Under the pieces are notes generated by a model that did no database searches, was not told where the DNA came from, and saw only the letters and a program-made list of their open reading frames with translations. This document shows, piece by piece, positions 1 to 7,296 of a DNA stretch of 57,992 nucleotides. A program made the position numbers and the translations under genes. Every line of letters begins with the position of its first letter. Position 1 is the stretch's first letter. The stretch is from Chloroflexota bacterium (GTDB taxonomy: Bacteria > Chloroflexota > UBA6077 > CF-72): assembly GCA_019239775.1 (NCBI GenBank), contig JAFAZN010000505.1:1-57992 (forward strand). The letters run 5' to 3'.

Positions 1-35
1 TGCGGCACGCCGGATGCGACACTGGTACCAAAGGA

Positions 36-785
36 ATGGTTCGCAACAGGTTCCTGAGGTCAGCCGCGGTGGCGTTGAGTGCCTATGGCGTCCTCGGCCT
101 CGTCATCGCGGCGGCGATGCTGGTGGTTGGCATCTCCACCTTCTCACAGGTGACCAGGCTCCAGACCACGCTGGAGTCCGAACGCCAATCGCTGGTGCAG
201 TCGATCCGAACGGTCTCAGGCACCCTCAAAGACACCAGCGCCGCAACGACGAACTTTCAGCAGAGCATCGTCGGCGCACGAAACGCCGCTGATCAGGCGT
301 CCCAGCTGGCGAACAGCTCAGCCGGCACGTTCAGGAATCTAGGCGGCACGACGGCGACGGTGAGCGTGCTCGGCTTCCAGCCGCTGGCGAGCCTTGCGCC
401 GCAGTTCAACGCGAGCGCCGACCAGCTCCAACAGCTCGCGATCACGATGGGGATCACGCGTGACTCCCTGTCACAGAACGGCACCGACGTGCAACGCGTC
501 GGCGGCGACCTGTCCCTGCTCCAAACACAGTTAGACGCAGTCGCAAATTCGCTCACCCAGCCCGGCGTCCTGGGTCTGGATGCCCAGAGCTTGCTGCCGT
601 TCCAGGTGGCGTTCTACGGGATGTGCCTGCTGGTGATCGTGCAGTCCGCGTTCAGCATCGTCGCCGGGGTGGTGCTCTTCCGGCTGCAGCGAGCGCTCGG
701 GGGCGAGCCACTGTTCCCCCATATCAAAACGGCCACCACCAGTGACGGTGAGGTCGTCGGGCGCGGTCACGTTCGTGTGTCCTGA
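36..785 (+). CDS. Two-TM membrane protein with long extracytoplasmic helical region
   Basis: Product not recognised. The 249-aa protein has a basic N-terminus, a strong hydrophobic segment at about residues 10-34, a Gln/Ser/Thr-rich stretch with helical, coiled-coil-like character at about 40-185, and a second hydrophobic segment at about 190-216 followed by a short polar tail. The layout resembles sensor-like or cell-envelope proteins with an external stalk between two membrane helices, but no catalytic motif is visible. The ATG at 36 is the first methionine. The frame stays open to the left window edge, so the true start could lie outside. Its 3' end overlaps the convergent ferredoxin-like gene by 62 bases. 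Function unknown. Confidence 0.6.
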   Translation: MVRNRFLRSAAVALSAYGVLGLVIAAAMLVVGISTFSQVTRLQTTLESERQSLVQSIRTVSGTLKDTSAATTNFQQSIVGARNAADQASQLANSSAGTFRNLGGTTATVSVLGFQPLASLAPQFNASADQLQQLAITMGITRDSLSQNGTDVQRVGGDLSLLQTQLDAVANSLTQPGVLGLDAQSLLPFQVAFYGMCLLVIVQSAFSIVAGVVLFRLQRALGGEPLFPHIKTATTSDGEVVGRGHVRVS

Positions 786-1155
786 CCAGGTCGGCAATAT
801 TGCGCAGATGCAGTTCACGCTCGCCGTCTGGCAAGCACAGCTGCGGCCCTAACGTTTCACCGGTGCGCGCGTGGCGCACCACCCGCTCTGCGTCATCACG
901 CTCGGCGAGTCCGCCGTACCACTCACCAGGCGGGTAGAACGCCACGTTCGGGCCATAGTCGCACTGGCCAAAGCAGGAGTAGCCCAGCAAACGCACCTCG
1001 GGATCGTGTTTGAGCAGCTTCACGAGCCGATGGCGGAGGGGCAGTGCGCCGCGTGCGCGGCAGTTCGGACCGCGGCACACGACGACGTACACAAGACGAA
1101 GCGTAACGCTGGCACTTCGAAAAAGGGCTTCTTTTGTACTGACAAGTTGGGACAT
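724..1155 (-). CDS. Thioredoxin-like [2Fe-2S] ferredoxin domain protein
   Basis: A 143-aa protein with the cysteine pattern of thioredoxin-fold [2Fe-2S] ferredoxins (NuoE-like): a CRGPNC motif near the N-terminus and SCFGQC about 35 residues later, followed by GPNVAFYPPGEWYGGL, where the family has its P/W-Y-G segment. The C-terminal tail is basic and ends in a His/Trp cluster. It probably carries electrons to an unidentified partner; no redox enzyme lies next to it. A longer frame reaches 1182, but the ATG at 1155 avoids overlap with the divergent C39 gene and better fits the family's N-terminus. A GTG at about 1104, just before the domain, is another possible start. The C-terminal coding end overlaps the neighbouring membrane-protein gene. 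Confidence 0.75.
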   Translation of the reverse strand: MSQLVSTKEALFRSASVTLRLVYVVVCRGPNCRARGALPLRHRLVKLLKHDPEVRLLGYSCFGQCDYGPNVAFYPPGEWYGGLAERDDAERVVRHARTGETLGPQLCLPDGERELHLRNIADLVRTHERDRARRPHRHWWWPF

Positions 1156-1169
1156 AATCGGCAACGACC

Positions 1170-2552
1170 ATGGCAGGGCCAATGCGCTTGCGGGAACGAC
1201 GTTCCATTGCTCGTCGCCGTAGCGTGAGGTCGCGTCTGCTCATCGGCGGAGGTGTCTTCGCTGTTTTGATTGGCGCGGCATGCCTGGCGCCGCTTGCCCC
1301 GACCGCCCTGGCGCCGCTCTCGCCGCCCGATGACCCGGTGATGACGCCCGCCGTGCTGGCGGTGGCGGCTGCGCCGGTTTCGGCTGCGATCGTCTTACCC
1401 GTGGCGGTCGTGGCGCCCGCGCCAACCGCGACACCGGTGCCGACACCAGTCGTCGTTCCGACGCTTACGGCCGCTGGCCAGAACATGCTCGGTGCGATCC
1501 GTGCCGATCGCACGGCGCAGTGGGTGAAAAACCACACCGAAACGCCGTTGCGCTCGGGTCCAAGCGAGGACGCGAGCGTATTCACACGGCTTCCGCAGTG
1601 GAGCCTCCTGGAGCAGATCGATACTCGACCCGATTGGCTCGAGGTGCAGTACAGCGGCGACGGCGACACTCGCCAGCCTGGCCCTGGTTGGGTCAAGGCG
1701 TCTGACGTGGGCGCGGTCGATGCACCAACGGTGTGGCTGCGAACGTCAAAGGCAACCACGTTGTGGTCCACCGCTGATGCCTCCGCCACACGCCTCATGG
1801 ATGTCCCCGCTGCCACCCTCATGGAGGTCGTGAACACGGACATCCAGGGAACCAGAGTCCACGTCCATCTTCCGGGTAATGGTCGGACCGTTCCGCCTTC
1901 GGAGGGTTGGATTGATGGTGACTCGATCGCGCGCGCAGCCTCGCCCTCCCAGCGCGATCTGCCCTGGGCCTACCCAGAAGATCTCCGCGCCGATGTGCGC
2001 GTCAATGTGCCGTATCGCACGCAGCTCGATGGTTCGGATTACGCAAGCGCCAACTGTGGCCCCACGGTGCTGGGCATGGCCCTCGAATCATTCGGGGTCA
2101 ACCTGCAGCCGTCGGACATCCGCGGGCAGGTCCTGACCTCAGAGGACTTCGACCCGACTGACACCGACGCGGGTTCGTTCATCTGGGCTCTTGCGAATGT
2201 CGCCCGAGAAGATGGCGTGCAGGCACGCGGGCTCTACGACGAGGACGGCTCGCTACATCACTGGACCGTCGACGATATCCGCACCAGCCTGCGCGCCAAG
2301 CAGCCAGTGATCGTGCAGGTTGTGTACCGAGCCCTGCCAGGCCGCGGCGACTCTGGCTACTACGGTGACCACTACATCATCATCACTGGGCTCCTCGGGG
2401 ATCAGTTTCTGTACAACGACCCCATCGGTGGCCCCGAAGCGCACGAGGCCCCGGGCTACGACCGCATCATGACTGCCGCGCAACTGCAGCACGCGATGCG
2501 GGCCAGCGACACGGGCTACGCCTTCTCCGGCTTCTCCCTCGCCCGCAACTAG
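1170..2552 (+). CDS. Secreted SH3-like/C39-family cysteine peptidase
   Basis: A 460-aa exported protein. After a basic N-terminus comes a membrane segment at about 22-46, a low-complexity Ala/Pro/Thr linker to about 100, and two SH3-like segments at about 113-180 and 185-255 (motifs of the type LRSGPS...GWV and GWIDGD). The C-terminal part is a papain-fold peptidase C39-like domain. The probable catalytic residues are Cys296 in SANCGPT, His401 in GDHYIII and Asp417 in YNDP. Such proteins are surface-anchored peptidases or amidases; the SH3-like parts may bind the cell wall or another polymer. A CATAAT box at 1153-1158 lies 11 bases before the ATG and no Shine-Dalgarno is seen. The ATG at 1182 is an alternative start. 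A dispersed repeat follows the gene. Confidence 0.8.
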   Translation: MAGPMRLRERRSIARRRSVRSRLLIGGGVFAVLIGAACLAPLAPTALAPLSPPDDPVMTPAVLAVAAAPVSAAIVLPVAVVAPAPTATPVPTPVVVPTLTAAGQNMLGAIRADRTAQWVKNHTETPLRSGPSEDASVFTRLPQWSLLEQIDTRPDWLEVQYSGDGDTRQPGPGWVKASDVGAVDAPTVWLRTSKATTLWSTADASATRLMDVPAATLMEVVNTDIQGTRVHVHLPGNGRTVPPSEGWIDGDSIARAASPSQRDLPWAYPEDLRADVRVNVPYRTQLDGSDYASANCGPTVLGMALESFGVNLQPSDIRGQVLTSEDFDPTDTDAGSFIWALANVAREDGVQARGLYDEDGSLHHWTVDDIRTSLRAKQPVIVQVVYRALPGRGDSGYYGDHYIIITGLLGDQFLYNDPIGGPEAHEAPGYDRIMTAAQLQHAMRASDTGYAFSGFSLARN

Positions 2553-2564
2553 TAAGTCCCATTC

Positions 2565-2690
2565 CTCTTCGAGAGTTTCTGTTTCTCTCCGAGAGGAGAC
2601 TTCGTGTTTCTGCGTTGCGGCGCTCGGCAGCATAAGCCCAAGCGCTCTGCGCAGTAGAAGACAACCAGGAAGGATCCTGGACCTCCTTGG
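2565..2690 (+). repeat. Dispersed intergenic element, copy A
   Basis: Non-coding sequence between two convergent genes. By eye it aligns with the segment at about 44907-45020: a GAGAG...CTCTC-type hairpin followed by TTTCTGCG, a GCGCTCGG block, a spacer, then AACCAGGA-N4-TCCTGGACCTC. Both copies sit between the 3' ends of convergent genes, which suggests a terminator-bearing repeat family. The element runs straight into a 17-bp tandem array. Boundaries are approximate. Confidence 0.65.
2665..2680. terminator. CCAGGA/TCCTGG hairpin in dispersed element
   Basis: A perfect 6-bp stem CCAGGA/TCCTGG with loop AGGA between convergent genes. The other copy has the same stem with loop GGAG at 45001-45016. 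There is no T-run, so an intrinsic terminator role is only plausible. Confidence 0.35.
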
Positions 2691-2765
2691 AAGATGGACC
2701 GCCTTGGAAGATGGACCTCCTTGGAAGATGGACCTCCTTGGAAGATGGACCTCTTTTGGACGATG
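2681..2765 (+). repeat. 17-bp tandem repeat, five copies
   Basis: Five head-to-tail copies of ACCTCCTTGGAAGATGG start at 2681, 2698, 2715, 2732 and 2749. The second has one change and the last is degenerate. The array begins exactly where the dispersed element ends (shared ACCTC) and ends just before the pccB stop codon. It has no visible coding role. Confidence 0.9.
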
Positions 2766-2771
2766 AACTCG

Positions 2772-4352
2772 CTAGAGGGGAATGTTGCCGTGTTTCTTCG
2801 GTGGGTTTGACTCCCGCTTGTTCTGCAGCATCTCGAGCGCGCTGATCAGGCGTGGGCGAGTCTCGCGTGGCTCGATCACGTCGTCGATGTAGCCGCGGGC
2901 GGCGGCAACATAGGGATTCGCCAGGTTTTCGCGATAGTCGCGCGCCAACTGGTCGCGCAACGCATCGGGGTCCGCCGCTGAACCCAGCTCATCCCGAAAC
3001 ACGATGTTGACGGCACCTTCAATGCCCATCACCGCGATCTCGGCAGTCGGCCAGGCCAGATTGACGTCGCCGCGTATGTGCTTCGAAGACATGACGTCGT
3101 AAGCCCCGCCGTACGCCTTCCGGGTGATGACCGTGAGTTTAGGCACCGTGGCCTCGCAATACGCGTACAGCAGCTTGGCGCCCTGGCGAATGATGCCGCC
3201 GTGCTCTTGGGCCACCCCAGGCAAGAACCCGGGCACGTCCACAAACGTCACCAGCGGGATGTTGAAGGCGTCGCAGAACCGTACGAACCGTGCGGCTTTC
3301 ACTGATGCGTTGATGTCCAGCACGCCCGCCAGCACCGTCGGCTGCTGCGCCACGATCCCGACCGACCTGCCGCCAAGGCGCGCAAAGCCAACGATGATGT
3401 TCTGCGCAAACTGCGCGTGCACCTCGAAAAAGTCGCGCTCGTCCACCACCGACCGGATCACCGCGTGCATGTCGTAACTGCGCGTGGGCTGGTCGGGGAC
3501 GAGGTCGTTCAACGCATCGTCCATGCGGTCCGCGGGATCCGCGGTTCTACGCAGGGGCGCGTCGTCGAGATTGTTCGAAGGTAAGAAGCTCAAGAGCCGC
3601 CGAACACCGTCGAGGCAGGAGGCCTCATCCTCCGAAGCGAAGTGCGCGACACCGCTCGTGCCGCTGTGCACGCCGGCTCCGCCGAGGCCCTCGAAGTCCA
3701 CCACCTCATGCGTGACGGTCTTCACCACGTCTGGCCCGGTGACGAACATAAACGAGGTGCCTTCGACCATGAAGGTGAAGTCGGTCATTGCCGGCGAGTA
3801 GACCGCGCCACCCGCGCACGGGCCGAGAACAGCAGAGATCTGGGGGATTACGCCGGAGGCGAGCACATTGCGCAGGAAGATCTCGGCATATGCGCCGAGC
3901 GAAACCACACCTTCCTGAATGCGCGCGCCGCCAGAATCGTTGAGCCCGATCATGGGCGCACCATTCTTCAGCGCCAGGTCCATGACCTTGCAGATCTTTG
4001 CCCCATGGCTTTCGGAGAGTGAGCCGCCAAAGACGGTGAAGTCCTGCGAGAACACGTACACCAGGCGGCCATCGACCCGACCGTAGCCCGTCACGACGCC
4101 GTCGCCGTAGTAGCGCTCGTTTTCCAGCCCAAACGCCGTCGACTGATGCTGGACGAACTTGTCGATCTCCACGAACGTGTCCGGATCCAGCAGCAGGTCG
4201 AGCCGCTCGCGCGCGGTCAGCTTGCCCTTGGCGTGCTGCGCATCGATCCGACGCTGCCCGCCACCAAGGCGTGCCTGTTCGCGCACCTGGCGCAGGTGCT
4301 CGATCTTACCGTGGGTGGTCTCCTCACGGATGCCGGATTCGGTCTCAGCCAT
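2772..4352 (-). CDS. pccB: Propionyl-CoA carboxylase beta (carboxyltransferase) subunit
   Basis: A 526-aa acyl-CoA carboxyltransferase of the PccB/MmdA family at full family length. It transfers CO2 from carboxybiotin to propionyl-CoA to make methylmalonyl-CoA in the cytoplasm. Family signatures are visible: [13 protein letters not shown] near the N-terminus, [30 protein letters not shown], and in the second crotonase-like half DVPGFLPG and [15 protein letters not shown]. It is the last gene of a minus-strand run epimerase, B12 subunit, meaB, pccB, and its start overlaps the meaB end by 8 bases. That context favours propionyl-CoA over acetyl-CoA as substrate. The biotin carboxylase/biotin carrier subunit is not in the window. 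Confidence 0.93.
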   Translation of the reverse strand: MAETESGIREETTHGKIEHLRQVREQARLGGGQRRIDAQHAKGKLTARERLDLLLDPDTFVEIDKFVQHQSTAFGLENERYYGDGVVTGYGRVDGRLVYVFSQDFTVFGGSLSESHGAKICKVMDLALKNGAPMIGLNDSGGARIQEGVVSLGAYAEIFLRNVLASGVIPQISAVLGPCAGGAVYSPAMTDFTFMVEGTSFMFVTGPDVVKTVTHEVVDFEGLGGAGVHSGTSGVAHFASEDEASCLDGVRRLLSFLPSNNLDDAPLRRTADPADRMDDALNDLVPDQPTRSYDMHAVIRSVVDERDFFEVHAQFAQNIIVGFARLGGRSVGIVAQQPTVLAGVLDINASVKAARFVRFCDAFNIPLVTFVDVPGFLPGVAQEHGGIIRQGAKLLYAYCEATVPKLTVITRKAYGGAYDVMSSKHIRGDVNLAWPTAEIAVMGIEGAVNIVFRDELGSAADPDALRDQLARDYRENLANPYVAAARGYIDDVIEPRETRPRLISALEMLQNKRESNPPKKHGNIPL

Positions 4353-5322
4353 TACTCGACACTTCTTTCAGAACCTCGTCAGCCACCGAGTACGGATCGT
4401 CGTCACGCGAAGCGATCGCTTCAAAACGTGCCTGCCAGACTTCATTTGCCGCCGCACGTTCGAACCTTCGTTGGACGCGGTCCTCCACGATGGCTCTGAC
4501 CTGTCGACGTGCGCTCTCCACACGGCGGGCGTGCCAAACGCCGGTGCTCTCAAGATACGTGCGATGCTCTCCCAGTCGGTCCACCAACTCCGAAACGCCA
4601 ACACCTTCCGTGGCGACCGTTCGGACAATGGGCGGTGACCACGAGCCGCGCGGCGAAGCGCCGAGCTGCAGCATGGCGCGCAGGTCCGCGACCAGCCGAT
4701 CGGCGCCCAGCAGATCGGCCTTGTTGACCACCAGGACGTCGGCAATCTCCAGGATGCCGGCTTTGATCGCCTGAATGTCGTCGCCGAGGTTCGGCACGCC
4801 AACGACCATGATCGTATCGGCGGCGCGGGCGATCTCGACCTCATCCTGCCCTACGCCGACGGTTTCGAGCAGCACCACGTCCTTTCCAAAAGCGTCCAGC
4901 AGCAGAACGACGTCGAGCGTGCTGCGTGCGAGTCCGCCCATCACGCCGCGAGTAGCCATGCTGCGCACGAAGACATCGGGATCGCTGTGCAGCTCCATCA
5001 TGCGCACGCGGTCCCCGAGAATGGCTCCGCCGCTGTACGGACTGGTGGGGTCGACAGCCACAATCCCGACCGTCTTTTCGCGTGCGCGATATTCGAGCGC
5101 CAGACGCGTAGTCAGGGTCGACTTGCCGGATCCCGGCGGGCCCGTAACTCCAACGACGTGGGCCCGACCCGTCTTATGGAACAGGCACCGCAGTTGCCTG
5201 CGGGCGTCGTCGCGACCGGTTTCGACCGCTGACATCAGCCGCGACAGCGCCAGACGGTCGCCCTCCAGCAGCCGCGCCGCGAGGTCAGAGGCCGCCGCAT
5301 CGCGCGAGAGCGACGTGGTCAA
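4345..5322 (-). CDS. meaB: Methylmalonyl-CoA mutase-associated GTPase MeaB
   Basis: A 325-aa G3E-type P-loop GTPase that protects and reloads adenosylcobalamin in methylmalonyl-CoA mutase. Visible motifs are the P-loop GPPGSGKST at about 61-69, the family stretch [18 protein letters not shown], the switch-region block ETVGVGQDE, and the base-recognition motif NKAD. The start is a TTG in a TTGA overlap with the stop of the mutase B12-binding gene, and the 3' end overlaps pccB, so all three are probably translationally coupled. Length and motif order match ArgK/MeaB proteins. Confidence 0.93.
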   Translation of the reverse strand: MTTSLSRDAAASDLAARLLEGDRLALSRLMSAVETGRDDARRQLRCLFHKTGRAHVVGVTGPPGSGKSTLTTRLALEYRAREKTVGIVAVDPTSPYSGGAILGDRVRMMELHSDPDVFVRSMATRGVMGGLARSTLDVVLLLDAFGKDVVLLETVGVGQDEVEIARAADTIMVVGVPNLGDDIQAIKAGILEIADVLVVNKADLLGADRLVADLRAMLQLGASPRGSWSPPIVRTVATEGVGVSELVDRLGEHRTYLESTGVWHARRVESARRQVRAIVEDRVQRRFERAAANEVWQARFEAIASRDDDPYSVADEVLKEVSSNG

Positions 5323-5729
5323 CGCGCCGCGGCCGTTCTGAGGTTGCGCAGAAACTCGATCGTTTCGGTCGTTGGTGAGCCAGGACCGAAAATCGCACGA
5401 ATACCCAGTTCGCGCAGCTTCGGGATGTCTCCCTCGGGGATGATTCCGCCGGCCCAGACCACGACGTCGTCGAGGCCGCGCTTGCGCAGCTCCTCCAGGA
5501 TCCGCGGGAACAAGGTCATATGCGCCCCCGAGAGGATGCTGAGCCCGATCGCGTCCACGTCTTCTTGCAGCGCCGCTTCCGCGATCATCTCGGGCGTCTG
5601 CCGAATGCCCGTGTAAATCACCTCGAAGCCGGCATCTCTCAGCGCCCGCGCGATCACTTTGGCGCCGCGGTCATGCCCATCCAGGCCAGGTTTTGCGATC
5701 AGCACGCGCAGCGGCGGCGAGTCAGTCAT
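5319..5729 (-). CDS. mcmB: Methylmalonyl-CoA mutase, small B12-binding subunit
   Basis: A 136-aa stand-alone cobalamin-binding domain. The DGHDRG motif at about 17-22 supplies the cobalt-ligating His19, and the SILSGAH and GGIIPEGD segments are typical of the mutase C-terminal domain. With the separate large subunit at 10284-11960 it would form a two-gene mutase, the arrangement known in archaea and several bacterial phyla. The frame is open upstream to 5798, but the ATG at 5729 is preferred: the homologous domain begins there and it overlaps the epimerase stop by 8 bases. The large-subunit gene is about 4.5 kb away. Confidence 0.92.
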   Translation of the reverse strand: MTDSPPLRVLIAKPGLDGHDRGAKVIARALRDAGFEVIYTGIRQTPEMIAEAALQEDVDAIGLSILSGAHMTLFPRILEELRKRGLDDVVVWAGGIIPEGDIPKLRELGIRAIFGPGSPTTETIEFLRNLRTAAAR

Positions 5730-6135
5730 GCTGCGCCTGGAGTAGCTCGACCAGCACGCCCAGCGCGGCTGATGGCTGCAGAAACGCCACTTCGCCATGA
5801 GCCCCGGGCCGGGGCGCCTCGTCGATGAGCTCGACCCCTTTGTCGCGAAGGTCTCGCAGGTGCGCTCGAATGTCCGGCGTCCCGAAGCACAGGTGATGCA
5901 GCCCTGGACCCCGACGTTCCAGGAAGCGTGAGACGGTCGAGTCCGGATCGGTCGGTTCCAGAAGCTCGATGAGCATGTTTGCTGCCTGGACGAAAACGAC
6001 CTTCAACTGTCGTTCGGGCATATCGACCGTATCGGCGATGCTGAGTCCAAGCTTGTCGCCGTAGAAATGCATCGCGTCGTCGATGCTCGGCACGGCAATG
6101 CCGACGTGGTGAATCGCCAGCGGCGACGGCTCCAT
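5722..6135 (-). CDS. mce: Methylmalonyl-CoA epimerase
   Basis: A 137-aa vicinal-oxygen-chelate protein that interconverts (S)- and (R)-methylmalonyl-CoA. The tandem beta-alpha-beta-beta-beta halves and likely metal ligands are visible: HHVGIAV at the N-terminus, LHHLCFGT in the middle, and a C-terminal LVELLQ supplying the glutamate. The ATG at 6135 is chosen over an in-frame TTG at 6144. The stop overlaps the start of the B12-binding subunit, and the upstream LOG-family gene ends 14 bases before the start. The placement between mutase-related genes supports epimerase over another glyoxalase-fold enzyme. Confidence 0.88.
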   Translation of the reverse strand: MEPSPLAIHHVGIAVPSIDDAMHFYGDKLGLSIADTVDMPERQLKVVFVQAANMLIELLEPTDPDSTVSRFLERRGPGLHHLCFGTPDIRAHLRDLRDKGVELIDEAPRPGAHGEVAFLQPSAALGVLVELLQAQHD

Positions 6136-6149
6136 CGCAGCCAAGTATC

Positions 6150-6686
6150 TCAGGTCAGCGCGGTAGCCAGCACCTCGACTGCAGCGGGAACGTCCGCTAC
6201 GAATTGCAGAAACTGCAAATCAGTCTCAATTGTGTGCAGCTCGTCGATCATGGTTTGCAGCACACGCCGCCAACCGTTGCCCACAACCAGCAGTGGCTTG
6301 CCGTGGAGCGCACCGAGCAGGGCCAGATTCCACACCACGCCCAGCTCAGCCAGCGTGCCCGCTCCGCCAGGCAAGATCACGTAGGCGGCTCCAAGCTCGA
6401 CCATTTTGTCGATGCGTTCGAGCAGCGCGACGGTCTTGACTTCCTGGTCGAGATATGCGTTGGGCAATCGATTGAAGTTCCGCGCGATCACGTCCACGGT
6501 CACGCCGATGACCTGACCGCCGATCTCTTTGGCACCTTGCGAGACCGCTTCCATGACGCCGTTGTAGCCGCCCGTCACCACGGTCAAGCCACGTGCCGCC
6601 AGCGCGCGGCCGAGCTCGCGCGCCGCCGCGTACTCGTCTGATTCAGGCTCAACCCGCGAGCCACCGAAGACGGTAATCGCCGTCAC
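6150..6686 (-). CDS. LOG-family/TIGR00725-730-type Rossmann-fold protein
   Basis: A 178-aa protein of the lysine-decarboxylase-like LOG superfamily. The diagnostic LPGGAGTLAE (PGGxGTxxE) motif is present, along with the N-terminal FGGSR and the GGYNGVMEAVSQGAKEIGG block. Characterised members hydrolyse cytokinin riboside monophosphates or other nucleotides; the substrate here cannot be told. The start is GTG. It lies 10 bases downstream of the sortase gene and just upstream of mce, so it is probably cotranscribed with both. Confidence 0.82.
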   Translation of the reverse strand: MTAITVFGGSRVEPESDEYAAARELGRALAARGLTVVTGGYNGVMEAVSQGAKEIGGQVIGVTVDVIARNFNRLPNAYLDQEVKTVALLERIDKMVELGAAYVILPGGAGTLAELGVVWNLALLGALHGKPLLVVGNGWRRVLQTMIDELHTIETDLQFLQFVADVPAAVEVLATALT

Positions 6687-6696
6687 GCGCTACAGC

Positions 6697-7290
6697 TTAG
6701 TGAATCAGCTCCGCGCGAACGACCAGCCGCTGGCTGTAGTCCCATACGGTTGGCAGCCACGCGCCACTGCAGGTAATCAACGTCAACGTGGCATTCGGGG
6801 TCGGGTCGAGCACCTCGAGGTCAGTCCGCGCCACGTCCGTCACATCAGCTACCCGGTAGACATAACGCGCATCAGGCGAATAAACCTCTACCGGGTCGCC
6901 CGGTGAGACGGCGTGAAGTTGCTCGAAGACGTTGCCCAGAGTCAGGCTGGTGACGTGCCCGAGCAGGATGGCGTTGCCACGGTCGCCCGCTCCCGCGGAG
7001 CCTTCGGCGTGGCCCGCCACGAACTTTGGCACGTCCCAGGTGCTTACTCCGTTGTGATCCACCAGCGGTGCAGGACGCACCGGTGTATCGAGGCCAATGC
7101 TTGCGATCACCAACCGTGTAATTGCGCCGTCTCGTTCGGGTTGGACCTCCGCGACTGGCGCTGCGGCGTCATGGTTGGTGATCGCCACGATCGGTTGCAG
7201 AAGCGCGGCAGGCACGTGCGGCAACGTCTGGGTAGTGGCGAAGCCGATCAGCCCCACTGCCAGTAAGGTTGCGCTGAGCACCTGCCGCAT
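6697..7290 (-). CDS. Sortase (class D/E/F-like transpeptidase)
   Basis: A 197-aa membrane-anchored sortase. It has an N-terminal hydrophobic segment (about 4-22), a short linker and a sortase beta-barrel. The catalytic triad is visible as His112 (LLGHV), Cys174 (LITCSG) and Arg188 (SQRLVV). The enzyme would cleave a sorting signal between Thr and Gly and attach the protein to the envelope. The gene immediately upstream, 6 bases away, encodes a protein ending in LPATG plus a membrane helix and basic tail, making a clear dedicated enzyme-substrate pair. The exact class is uncertain; size and minimal domain fit classes D-F. Confidence 0.9.
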   Translation of the reverse strand: MRQVLSATLLAVGLIGFATTQTLPHVPAALLQPIVAITNHDAAAPVAEVQPERDGAITRLVIASIGLDTPVRPAPLVDHNGVSTWDVPKFVAGHAEGSAGAGDRGNAILLGHVTSLTLGNVFEQLHAVSPGDPVEVYSPDARYVYRVADVTDVARTDLEVLDPTPNATLTLITCSGAWLPTVWDYSQRLVVRAELIH

Positions 7291-7296
7291 CTGCAG

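Noticed and set aside
923..1843. 306-residue minus-strand frame
   Set aside because: It is antisense to the C39-peptidase gene and overlaps the ferredoxin gene in another frame, with no recognisable domain.
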